In this document: positions 49,395 to 58,532 of the stretch, one piece after another | Position numbering within the stretch: the stretch's first letter is position 1 | Layout of the letters: every line of letters starts with the position of its first letter | Assembly: GCA_018114805.1 (NCBI GenBank) | Contig: CP073042.1 | Location: 4,402,001-4,466,000, forward strand | Length of the DNA: 64,000 nt | Direction: 5' to 3' | DNA from: Candidatus Streptomyces philanthi | GTDB lineage: Bacteria; Actinomycetota; Actinomycetes; Streptomycetales; Streptomycetaceae | Position numbers and translations under genes: made by a program | Notes under the pieces: generated by a model | What the model was told of the DNA's origin: nothing | The model's database searches: none | Seen by the model: the letters and a program-made list of their open reading frames with translations, nothing else

Positions 49395-50318
49395 TCAGCG
49401 ACTGAGGTCGCAGCCCATTTCGGTGGTCAGGAAGTAGTTCGCGTCCTTCGCGTAGCTCTTCTCCAACTTGGTGTAGAAGCCCGCCTTGTCGAACGACCAG
49501 GCGACGTTCCGCTGCGGATCGGCGTTGAGCGTCGGCGCCTGGTCGTCGAACTCCGCCAACGTCCCCGGCAGCGCGGGCAGCAACTCGGAACCGTCACCGG
49601 TCGGGGCGTTCAGGCTGTACAGCGCCCAGCGGTGCAGTTCGGGGCTGCGCCAACTGAAGGTCATGCCCAAGCATCCCGTCCTGGCCAGGGACCCCATCAT
49701 CCTGCCGTAGTCCGGCGTATCGGCGAGCGATCCGCTGGTCTCGTCCACGAGCGTGCGCAGCCATTCCGCGTTCCTGCACTCGGGCTCGATGACGGGATAG
49801 AGGTTCATCGTCTCGCCGTGGCAGTCGGAGGCGACGAAGAACGCCCTGCGCAGCCCGTGCCGGGCGAAGAACTCGGCGTGTGCGGGAACCGATTCGGGTA
49901 TCGCCGAGAGCCCGAAGAGGTCCTCGATCGGCCGCACTCCCGTGAACGTCCACACCTTTGCCAGGCCGCGCCCCGCTTCGAAATCCAGTCCAGCCTGCGT
50001 GGCGTTGCTGAACGTGTCGAGCACCTCGCGCTGAAGCCGGTCGATTGGTTCGGTGCCATGCCGCAGCAGGTCGTTTCGACGCGCGATGTCAACCAGATCC
50101 TTTTCCCACTTGTAGAAGAAACGGTAGTAGATACCGTCTCCCGGCTTGGTCGTGGTCTTCGTCTGGACGACGGAACGGTCAATTTCCTTCGCGAAAACTT
50201 CGAGACTCTTGCGCACCATGGCGCCGTCGAACGGAACGGACCTCTTGTCGGCCAGGTTCTGGAGGTCCGCGTAGAACTGCCCGGGCTCGTACGAGATATC
50301 GTCAAAGATTTCCATCAT
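49395..50318 (-). CDS. ABBA-fold aromatic prenyltransferase (CloQ/NphB-like)
   Basis: An intact 307-residue protein that I align from memory with CloQ/NovQ. Shared features are the central strand TKTTTKPGDGIYYRFF, the region DFEAGRGLAKVWTFTGVRPIEDL with SAIPESVPAHAEFFARHGL, and the C-terminal NVAWSFDKAGFYTKLEKSY. Such soluble enzymes transfer a dimethylallyl or geranyl group to an aromatic ring; CloQ-type members need no Mg2+. The acceptor is unknown. Two tandem ATG codons at 50318 and 50315 follow GGGGGAA; either may serve. It lies 76 bases behind the oxygenase gene and is probably co-transcribed. Its codon use is a little less GC-rich than that of neighbours, which may indicate transfer. 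Confidence 0.9.
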   Translation of the reverse strand: MMEIFDDISYEPGQFYADLQNLADKRSVPFDGAMVRKSLEVFAKEIDRSVVQTKTTTKPGDGIYYRFFYKWEKDLVDIARRNDLLRHGTEPIDRLQREVLDTFSNATQAGLDFEAGRGLAKVWTFTGVRPIEDLFGLSAIPESVPAHAEFFARHGLRRAFFVASDCHGETMNLYPVIEPECRNAEWLRTLVDETSGSLADTPDYGRMMGSLARTGCLGMTFSWRSPELHRWALYSLNAPTGDGSELLPALPGTLAEFDDQAPTLNADPQRNVAWSFDKAGFYTKLEKSYAKDANYFLTTEMGCDLSR

Positions 50319-50394
50319 GGTTCCCCCATGGTGCAAGTGCAGAAGTGCAAAGGCGCGGAAGTGCGGCCGTGCTGGTGCTAACTCACTCGTCGGG

Positions 50395-51198
50395 TCAGAG
50401 GATCTGAATGCGCTGCAGATGGCGCGTGGAATCCCCGTGGAAAGCGTTGCGGCCGTGCAGCAACGCGTGGTTGTCCACGATCACGATATCGTTGTCGCGC
50501 CATTCGTGCGCATAGCACACACTCGGGTCGTGCAGACGTGCGCTGAGGTCTTCCAGGGCCGCCTTTCCCTGGTCGGCCGGAACACCGTGCACGTCGAGGA
50601 AGAGCGGGTTCAGATAACGCTCCGGGTCGAGCGGCTCGGCATAGCGAATGGTGCGCTCGCCGCTTGCCGGGTGCTCGCCGAGGAGCGGCGTGGTGACCAG
50701 GCCGCCGTAGTGCTCGACCTTGTCCGTCCGGTACGTGATCTCCATCTTCTCCCAGAGCGCGACGTCCTCGGGGCTCGCCTCCCGCAGGACCCTGGCCGTG
50801 TCGGAGAAGACGGTCTCGCCGCCGCCACCGGCGGGCGGCGCCGTGAGGCACTGGAACAGGAAGAACCGCGGCACGGCGGAGGCGAACGCGCCGTCCCAGT
50901 GGAAGGGCACGTCGCCCTTGGCGAAGAGGTAGTTCTGCGGCTCATCCCTGATTTCGAGGTCGAGCACCGGACCGAAGTCCCATTCCAGGATCTTGCCCCA
51001 CTCGCGGCAGTACTCGACCAGCTCCTCCTTCGGGAGCATCTCCAAGCCGCGCAACACGACGACCCGGTGCTTCCGGGTCAGTTCGTCGAGTTCCGCGACC
51101 GGAAGGGACCGCAGGTCCGCGCCGCTCTCGTGCTTGTTGAGGACAATCCCGAACGGTTGCAGTTCGGTTGCTTCGTCCATGACACCGCTGTGCGACAC
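50395..51198 (-). CDS. PvcB-like Fe(II)/2-oxoglutarate-dependent oxygenase
   Basis: A 267-residue TauD/TfdA-superfamily enzyme, intact. The iron triad is His100 and Asp102 in VPFHWDGAF and His248 in HALLHGRNAF; the 2-oxoglutarate Arg is probably Arg259 in TRHLQRIQI. From memory the closest pattern is PvcB: RGLEMLPKEELVEYCREWG, GPVLDL, ERYLNPLFLDVHG, and HEWRDNDIVIVDNHALLHGR. PvcB-type enzymes act on amino-acid isonitriles, as in paerucumarin, rhabduscin and hapalindole pathways, but no PvcA-type isonitrile synthase gene is in this window. The GTG start has AAAAGG nine bases upstream; an ATG six codons in is an alternative. It is first in an operon with the prenyltransferase. Confidence 0.9.
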   Translation of the reverse strand: MSHSGVMDEATELQPFGIVLNKHESGADLRSLPVAELDELTRKHRVVVLRGLEMLPKEELVEYCREWGKILEWDFGPVLDLEIRDEPQNYLFAKGDVPFHWDGAFASAVPRFFLFQCLTAPPAGGGGETVFSDTARVLREASPEDVALWEKMEITYRTDKVEHYGGLVTTPLLGEHPASGERTIRYAEPLDPERYLNPLFLDVHGVPADQGKAALEDLSARLHDPSVCYAHEWRDNDIVIVDNHALLHGRNAFHGDSTRHLQRIQIL

Positions 51199-51468
51199 AT
51201 CAACACCTTTTCTGCTGGGGTTCGGAATGTGCGATGCGGCCGGGGCGGCGAGGCTGCCGAGAGAACTCCGCCCCCAGGTGCCCGGTGACGAGCCGTGAAC
51301 TCGTCGGGTCCCGGGGGTTGGTGATCGAGGGCAACCCCGTGTTCCGCCGTCAGCCGCTGACCGTGCGTGCGAACGGGGCGAAGGTCGGTCCCGGCGTCGT
51401 GTGGAGCACGACGCCGGAGGGGGCGGGCGATGCGATGTCGGCGTGCGTTTCCCGGAAGAGGGGCGACC

Positions 51469-51552
51469 CTAGGCGGCGGGGCGTCGGGCGATCTCGTACG
51501 CCGTCGTCGCGTTGTGCGTGAGTCGACTCTCGTGCTTGCCGTTTCGGTGCAC
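51469..51552 (-). CDS. 27-residue ORF upstream of the oxygenase operon
   Basis: GTG 51552 has a clean GGAGG nine bases upstream and opens a 27-codon frame. The product starts MHRNGKHESRLTHNATTAYE and ends IARRPAA, with TAG at 51469-51471. It lies 270 bases before the oxygenase start on the same strand. It matches nothing I know. It could be a leader peptide, a small substrate or auxiliary peptide, or chance. The spacing of the ribosome binding site and third-position G/C in the second half support translation, but the length makes this uncertain. Confidence 0.4.
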   Translation of the reverse strand: MHRNGKHESRLTHNATTAYEIARRPAA

Positions 51553-52710
51553 AGAAACATCCTCCGCGGGATTCCCATGGATTCCGTGGAACAGCTAGCG
51601 AGCGTCCGTGCGGTTCTCACCCGCTGGCGAACTGCTGCCAGCGATTCTGCTCAATCCCGGAACGGGGATGATCGATCGTCGTTACGCTGCATGCCAGATA
51701 AGCCTCCCCCCCGACCCTGGGCGGTTCGTCGATCCGCCGACGTGCCCATGCATCAGACGTCGTCCACGCGCCCCACATGTCAATGACCCTGCCGTGAGAA
51801 TTCCCCGGCACGTCACCGAATACGCGACCGCTTAAGCAGATTATCATGCGGATGCCCGGCTGAAGTAGACATATCGACTCGATGGCGAAGCTTCACAATC
51901 GAACTGATCGCCACCGGCTTGACATATCGGCCGCCGTGCGCGCGCCGGCTGCTTATCGCCAGCCCCGCAAGGCCCGCGAACGGGCGTTGGTGGCGCCCGG
52001 CTCATCCAACGGTCACCGCCCCGCACCATCGGGCTGACGTGCCACGGAGGCGGCCCCGCCGGCGAGGCCCGCGGGGCGGGCGGGCGCGGCCGGTGATCGT
52101 CTCCACGGGGGGAATGCGCCCCGGGGCGTGGGCCGCGGCGGGCCGGAAGTCGGGGAGCGCCTGCCGGCACCGGGGCGCGACTGTGGTCCACATGGTGAGC
52201 AAAGCCGCTCGCCGCGCGTGAACAATGTGGGGTCGGCGGCCCCCGTGTGTCAGGGACGGAGGCTCGCTTTCCGCGGCGGCGCGCACCCGGACGCGGGCGC
52301 GCCGCACCTGTCGGAGACGTCGGCCGGCTCGCCTCTCACCTGCGGTGGTCGCCCGAACGCGAACTCCCGCGCGCGTTCTTTAGGCCCCCCGAACTCCCGG
52401 CCTCCGCATCCGGACCCGGCCTTTCCGGGACTCGCCCGAACACGCGACCCGCACATGGCGGCAGTCCGCTCACGAAAGGGCTGCCGAATGCTTTCGGGAA
52501 ATTTCATTCCCTAGCCTTCCAGCGCCCTTTCCGCGCGTTGTTGGAGACGGTGGGCGCGGCGAATATCTGTGTCGGCACCTGGCGTCACGGCCTCGGCCCC
52601 CGGCCCCGTTCGCACGGGAGCGGGGACCAGGTACCAGGGGCCGGGGAAGCGGCGGGGGTGACGGGCCCCCGACCGCCGAACACGGCGGCCCGGCGCGTCG
52701 CCGCACCCTG
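51553..52710. other. Long gene-poor stretch between oxygenase operon and MFS gene
   Basis: About 1.16 kb with no supported gene on either strand. The part from 51560 to 51960 is markedly AT-richer than average and should hold the promoter of the oxygenase-prenyltransferase operon. The rest is GC-rich with only short, motif-free open frames. An isonitrile synthase would need more room than this. Confidence 0.5.
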
Positions 52711-53958
52711 TCAGCCCGTGGGCCGGCTGCTCGGGAAGCCGTGCCGGCGCGCGGCGAGGACGACCGCGAGCACCGGCGCGAGGAGCAGTAGGACGGCCCA
52801 CGGGAACGAGTCGCTGCCGAGCCCGTCGAGCAGGAGGCCACCGAGTACGCCGCCGCCCGCCATGGCGCCGTTCCAGAGCGTGACGAGCATGGCCTGCGCG
52901 GCGTCGGCGGCCTTCCCACCGGCGTCGGCGGCGGCGGTCTGCAGGAGGGTGGGCACCCCGCCCCAGTCCAGGCCCCACAGGACGGCGGCGACGTAGACGA
53001 GGGCGGCGTGGTCGGAGAGGACGGCCAACAGCGCGGCACCCACCGTGACCAGCAGGGTGCTGGCGATGGTCAGGACGCGCAGCCGGTGGTGGATCCGCGC
53101 GCCGACGACCCAGATGCTGGCCAGCGACGCGACGCCGAAGACGAGGAGCACCAGGTCGGCGCTGTCGCCCAGGCCCAGGTCGTCGAGGTACGGGGCGATG
53201 TACGCGTACAGGATGGTGTGGGCCAGGACGAAGACGAACGTGACGAACAGGACCGGGGCCACGCCCTGTACGCGCAGCGCCCGCAGCATCCTCGGCCGCT
53301 CGCCGCGCCCCTGCCCGGGGTGGTCCGGCACCGTTGCGACGATCCACAGCAGCAACACCACCGTCAGCGCCGTCATGGCGAGGAACGCCACCCGCCAGTC
53401 GGTCACCTTGCCGAGGAAGGTCCCGGCGGGCACGCCGAGCGAGAGCGCGAGTGGGATGCCCGCCATGGCGATGGCGATCGCCTTGCCCTGGAGGTGGGCG
53501 GGCGCCATGCGCCGCGCGTACCCCGCGAGCAACGCCCAGGCCAGGCCGGCCGCGACGCCGGCGACGAACCGCGCCGCCATCGTCAGCCTGTAGTGGGACG
53601 ACACGGCGGTGACGGTGTTGGCCAGCGCGAAGCCGCCCATGGCGGCTAACAGCAGCCGCTTGCGGCGCCAGCCCGCCGTGGCCGCGGTCAGCGGGATGGC
53701 CGTCAGGGCGGTGCCGATCGCGTAGATGGTCACCGTCTGCCCGGCCGCGGACTCGCTGACCCGGAGGTCGTGGCTCATCGCGGGCAGCAGGCCCGCCGGG
53801 AGCGTCTCGGTGAGGCTGGTGACGAAGACGGCGGTGGCCAGCGCGAGCAGGGCGAGCAGCGGGAGCCGCTGCTTAGGCCCGCCGCCCCGTAGGTCGTGCC
53901 CGGCGTCGGGGCCGGGGCCGAGGGGTGGACCGAGCGCGGTGTCGGATGTGGTGCTCAT
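52711..53958 (-). CDS. MFS exporter (DHA1-type)
   Basis: An intact 415-residue major facilitator transporter with 12 predicted helices, starting near ALLALATAVFVTSLTETLPA. It resembles the arabinose-efflux / drug:H+ antiporter group, with helix 5 region AIAMAGIPLALSLGVPAG. The ATG has GGAG nine bases upstream. It lies on the same strand as the SDR gene upstream of it and may share its transcript. Export of a product made nearby is the natural guess, but the substrate is unknown. Confidence 0.92.
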   Translation of the reverse strand: MSTTSDTALGPPLGPGPDAGHDLRGGGPKQRLPLLALLALATAVFVTSLTETLPAGLLPAMSHDLRVSESAAGQTVTIYAIGTALTAIPLTAATAGWRRKRLLLAAMGGFALANTVTAVSSHYRLTMAARFVAGVAAGLAWALLAGYARRMAPAHLQGKAIAIAMAGIPLALSLGVPAGTFLGKVTDWRVAFLAMTALTVVLLLWIVATVPDHPGQGRGERPRMLRALRVQGVAPVLFVTFVFVLAHTILYAYIAPYLDDLGLGDSADLVLLVFGVASLASIWVVGARIHHRLRVLTIASTLLVTVGAALLAVLSDHAALVYVAAVLWGLDWGGVPTLLQTAAADAGGKAADAAQAMLVTLWNGAMAGGGVLGGLLLDGLGSDSFPWAVLLLLAPVLAVVLAARRHGFPSSRPTG

Positions 53959-54198
53959 ACGAGGTACTCCGGTTCTGGTGAGATCCGCGGCCCGGCGGCC
54001 GGGCCGCGCGGGCCCCGGGTCTGGGACTGCGGGTCTGGGGTTGGTCCGGGCGGTGAGCGGTGGGGGGCGGGGCGTGGCGTGCGGAGCGGGGCGGGCGTAC
54101 GGGCACGGGGCCGTGGAGCACGGGGCGGGGCGCACGGAGCACAGGGCACACGGGCGCGGAGTGCCGGGCACGGGGCCGTGTGGCGGCGCCCGCGCGGG

Positions 54199-54789
54199 TC
54201 ACGCGTGGCCGAGGCCGCCGTCGATGGGGAGCCGCGCGCCCGTGGTGAAGGTCGCCTCCGTCGCCGGGAAGAGCGCCGCGCGGGCCACCTCCTCGGCGGC
54301 TCCGAGCCGGCCCAGCGGCGGGAGAGGTACGGCGGCGCCGTCCGGCGCCGCGATGCAGCCCGCGGCCACCGCGTTGACACGGATGCCGCGGGTGACCAGT
54401 TCGGCGGCGAGCGCGTGCGCGGCGGCGGGCGACGCGGTGGCGGGACACGGGGCGGTGGGGAGACACGAGGCGGTGGGTGGGGCGGGATCGGTGAGCACCA
54501 CCGCGCCGCCGTCCCGCAGGTACGGGGCCAGGGAACGTACGGCCGCCACGGCGTCGGCGAACACGAGGTCCACGCCGCCGCCGGCGGCAGCGAGTCGGGC
54601 GTCGAGTGCGTCGGGGGCCACCACCTCGGCGGCGGGGCCCAGTTCGCGGCGCAGCCGGGCGTGCTCCCGTGGCGTGGCGGCGGTCAGCAGGACCCGGGCG
54701 CCGCCCTCCACGAGGCGCTTGGCGATGGCCAGCCCGATGTCGCTCGCCGCGCCGACGATCACGGCCTTGGTCCCCGCGTACCTGGTCAT
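54199..54789 (-). CDS. Degenerate SDR-family protein without catalytic residues
   Basis: An intact 196-residue protein recognisable as an SDR by its Rossmann start (TKAVIVGAASDIGLAIAKRL) and end (RGIRVNAVAAGCIAAPDG, TGARLPIDGGLGHA). It is about 50 residues short of the usual length. The cofactor loop lacks the normal TGxxxGxG, the NNAG motif is missing, and where the YxxxK pair should be it reads TASPAAAHALAAEL. It can hardly be a normal oxidoreductase; it may be a binding or structural protein, or a decaying gene. It lies between the MFS exporter and the AfsR-like regulator, divergent from the latter. Confidence 0.8.
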   Translation of the reverse strand: MTRYAGTKAVIVGAASDIGLAIAKRLVEGGARVLLTAATPREHARLRRELGPAAEVVAPDALDARLAAAGGGVDLVFADAVAAVRSLAPYLRDGGAVVLTDPAPPTASCLPTAPCPATASPAAAHALAAELVTRGIRVNAVAAGCIAAPDGAAVPLPPLGRLGAAEEVARAALFPATEATFTTGARLPIDGGLGHA

Positions 54790-55107
54790 GCCTGCCACTC
54801 CCGTCCCGCGCCCGTCGTCCGCGCCGGGCGCACGGTGCGGCCCGGCGAGAAGGACTGTGCACGGGGCCGCTTCGGAAATCCTTCGAATCGGCTGCGGCCC
54901 CACACCCACGAGCCGCCGCACGCTCACCCCGTGCCCCGTGCCCCGTGCCCCGTGCCCCGCGCCGTACCGACTGGGCGACGCCGCCTCCGCCTCTTCGGCG
55001 AGACCACCCCGTACCGCACAGACGGGGCCACGCCGCCACGCCCCGTACCGCCGCCCGCTCCGTACCGCTCAGAACCGCGGCCCAGACGCGGCTATACAGT
55101 GACGCGC
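54790..55107. promoter_or_regulatory. Divergent region upstream of the second AfsR-like gene
   Basis: 318 bases between divergent genes. It holds a tandem heptamer, CCCCGTG repeated four times (about 54927-54957), within a stretch of similar degenerate repeats. A TATACA hexamer at 55093-55098 ends nine bases before the ATG at 55108, where no ribosome binding site is seen; this fits a leaderless transcript. Confidence 0.5.
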
Positions 55108-58100
55108 ATGCGGTTTGGGGTGCTGGGGCCACTGGTAGTGTGGGACGAGGTGGGGAAGGCGGTCCCGGTCCCCGAGGTGAAGGTCCGGGCGCTGCTCGCG
55201 CACGACGGGGGCCCGGTCGCGATGGATCGCCTGGTCGACGACCTGTGGGGCGACCAGCCGCCGAGCAGGCCGACGGGCGCCCTGCAGTCCCGGGTCTCCC
55301 AGTTGCGCCGGGTCATCGGCCGGGACCGGGTGGTGCGGCAGCCGTCCGGTTACGGGCTCCCGCTGCGCGGAGCTGAGGGCCCCGACGGCGCGGCCGGCGC
55401 CGCCGACGAGGTGGACGCCGCCCGGTTCGAGGCCCTGGTCGCCGAGGCCCGCCAGGGGCGCGGGCCGCGCGGTTCGCCGAGGCGCTCGCCCTGTGGCGGG
55501 GGCCCGCCTACGCGGACTTCGCCGACGAGGAGTTCGCACGCCCCGCCGCGCGGCGCCTCACTGAGCAGCGGCTGTCCGCGCTGGAGGAGCGGGCGCGGGC
55601 GCGACTTGCCGTGGGGGACCACGCGGCCGTCGCCGGCGAACTCACCGACCTCGTGGGGCGGCACCCGCTGCGCGAGCGCATGCGCGCCCTCCAGATGCGG
55701 GCCCTGTACGGGGCGGGGCGGCAGAGCGAGGCGCTCGCCTCGTACGAGGAGTTGCGGGCCCGCCTCGCGGAGGAGTTGGGGGTCGATCCGAGCCCCGAAC
55801 TCAGCGAGCTGCACCAGGCGGTGCTCCGGCAGGACCCGCGCCTCCTCCCCGCCCCGCCGCCCCGCGACCCGCCCCCGCTTCCCACCCGCGCACACCGGCT
55901 CCGCCGACCAACGGCGCGACCACGGGGCTACCCGCCGAGGAGCTGCCCGCCGAGGGGCCGCCCGCCGAGGGGCCGCCGGCCGACGGGTCGCCCGCCGAGG
56001 TGGCTGCACCGTCCCTCGCGGGCCCGGGGGCGCGCTTGCCCGCGCTCCTGACCTCGCTGATCGGTCGCGGGCAAGAGCTCGCCGAGGTCGGGCGACTCCT
56101 CGACTCCACACGCCTGGTGACCCTCACTGGGCCGGGCGGCGTGGGCAAGACGCAGCTGGCCGTGGCCGCGGCGGGGGGAGGCGGCGGGCGATGCCGAGCG
56201 GTTCCCCGACGGCGTCTGGCTCGTCGAGTTCGCCGGCCTGCGCGTCGCGACCGCCGACGACCTGGCGCAGGCCGTCGCCGCCGCCGTCGGCATCCGGGAT
56301 GATGCCGCGCTGGCGCCGCGCGGCGCCAGCGCCCCCGCCCCGCCGTGCCGCCTCGCCGCCGCCCTGCGCGACCGCCGCGCCCTGCTCGTCCTGGACAACT
56401 GCGAACACGTCGTGGACGTCGCCGCCGAACTCGTGACCCTCCTCCTGCACACCGCTCCCGGCCTGCGCGTGCTGACCACCAGCCAGGAACCGCTGGGCCG
56501 CACCGGCGAGTCCGTGTTCCTGGTCGAGCCGCTGCCGACCGCCGACGCCGTACGACTCTTCCGGGAGCGCGCCGCCGTCCGCGCCCCCGGCTTCCTGGTC
56601 GACCCGGGCCCCGCCGACACCGCCGATCCCGGCGACCGGGATGCCATCGAGGAGATCTGCCGGCGCCTGGACGGCCTCCCGCTCGCGCTGGAGCTGGCGG
56701 CCACGCGCGTGCGCGCGCTGGGCGTGTGGGAGTTGGCCGATCGGCTCGGCGAACGGTTCCGCGTCCTGACCTCCGGTCAGCGCGGGGCGCCCGCGCGCCA
56801 GCAGACGCTGCGCGCGGTGATCGACTGGAGTTGGGAACTCCTCAGCGCGCCTGAGCGGATCGTGCTGCGCCGGCTGGCCGCGTTCGGCGGCGGCTGCGAC
56901 CTGCCGGCCGCCGAGGCGGTCTGCGCGGGGGACGGGGTCGCCCACCACGACGTGCTCGACCTGGTGACGCGGCTGGTCGACCGGTCTCTGGTGGTCGTCG
57001 TGGACGCGCCGACCGGCCGGCGCTACCGGCTTCTCAAGTCGGTCGCCGCGTACGCGCGCGAGCGGCTGGTCGACATGGCGGACCTCGACGCCGTACGCGA
57101 ACGCCACCTGCGCCACTACCGCGCGCTCGCCGAACGCGCCGCGCCCCGTCTGCACGGCGCCGAACAGCGAGCGTGGCTGGACCGCCTGGACGCCGAGGCC
57201 GACAACCTGCGCCGGGCGCTGGACGAGGCGACGGGGCCCGCCGCCGCGCCGGGCGCGGCCGACGACGCCGCGCGGCTGGCCACGGCGCTGGCCTGGTGGT
57301 GGCTGCTGCGGGGCCGGCTCACCGAGGGCCGGCGCGGCCTGCGCGCCGCCTGCGCCACCCGCCCCGTGGGCGCCGCCGGGGCCGACCCCGTGGCGGCCGA
57401 ACTCGCCCTGCTGCACGCCGCGTTCGCGCTGCTCACGGGCGGACCGCGAGGTGACCGTCGAACGGTTCGTCGCCGACGCGGTCCCGGACCCCGCGCGCCG
57501 CGCCCGCGCCCTGTGGCTGTGCGCGTACGGCCTGTTCAGCGCGGGTGCCACGGACGAGAGCGACGAACTGAACGCGCACGCCCTCGCGCTGTGCACGGCC
57601 GCGGGAGACCGGTGGGGCACGGCCGCCGCCCTCGCCCTGCGGGCGATGCTCGCCCTGGTCCGCGGCGACCTGGCCGCGCTCAGCCGCGACGGGCTGCGCG
57701 GCGCCGAACTCTTCCGCGAACCGGGCGACCGCTGGGGCGAGTTGCAGACCGTGACACAGCTGGCCGCGCTGGCCGAGATCAAGGGCGCGTACGAGGAGGC
57801 CGCGCGCCGCCAGCACGAGGGGCTGCGCATGGCGCGGGAACTGGGGCTCGCGGCAGAGGTCTCCGCCAGGCTCTCCGGCCTGGGTCGCCTCGCGTTGCTG
57901 GCCCGCGACTGGGACCGGGCCCGCGACCTGCACGAGCGGGCCCGGCGCGGCGCCGTCGAGCAGGGCTACACCTACGGTGTGATCCACTCCGAGATGGGCC
58001 TGGCGCTCGGCGCGCGCCGCGCGCACGACCTGGACGCCGCCGAGGCGTATCTGCGGCACATCGGCGACGGCTACGCGGCGGTCTCGTCGCGGGCCGGCGA

Positions 58101-58530
58101 CCACCTGCGCCTGGCCGAACTGGGCTTCGTCGCGCAGCTGCGCGGGGAGATGACCCTGGCCGCCGCGTACCACCTGCGCGGCCTGGACGTCGCCCGCTCC
58201 CTGGACGAGCCGCGCGCCATCGCCCTCTCCCTCGAAGGCGTCGCGGGCGCGCTCGCCCGCTCCGCCGACGGGCCCGCCGCCGCCAGCGCGGCCCTGCTGC
58301 TCGGCGCGGCCGACGCGGCCCGGCGCTCCGTGGGCGCCCCGTTGCCGGCCGCCGAGCGCGGCGACGTCGACCGTGGCACGGCGGCGGCCCGCGCCGCCCT
58401 GGGCGGGCCCGTGTTCGCGGCGGCGTTCGCCCGCGGCGCCCGACTGACCACCACCGAAGCGGCCCTGCAGGCCCGAGCGGCTACGGGACGGGGGCGGGCG
58501 CGCCGCGAACGGCGGCCGAGAGCGCTAGCC
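55108..58530 (+). pseudogene. AfsR/SARP-type regulator 2 with NB-ARC and TPR domains, frameshifted
   Basis: Start MRFGVLGPLVVWDEVGKAVP, probably leaderless. In order: a winged-helix domain (SRVSQLRRVIGRDRV), a BTAD domain (FAEALALWRGPAYADFADEE to ELGVDPSPELSELHQAVLRQ), a repeated PAEGP linker, an NB-ARC ATPase with P-loop TGPGGVGKTQLAVA and LLVLDNCEHVVDVAAEL, and TPR repeats. Frameshifts are near 55465, 55900, 56178 (in a G run) and 57440; the stop may also be shifted, since the open frame runs into the end of the convergent sigma factor gene. Intact relatives activate secondary-metabolite clusters. Being divergent from the SDR/MFS genes, it is a candidate regulator of them. Confidence 0.86.
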
Positions 58531-58532
58531 GG

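Noticed and set aside
51919..52507. Short open frames at 51919-52221 (+) and 52250-52507 (-) as real genes
   Set aside because: Neither has a ribosome binding site, a recognisable motif or a convincing codon pattern.
54100..54200. Protein repeat or gene in the CACGGGGC-rich stretch
   Set aside because: The repetition is degenerate and compositional; no frame through it has a start signal or motif.
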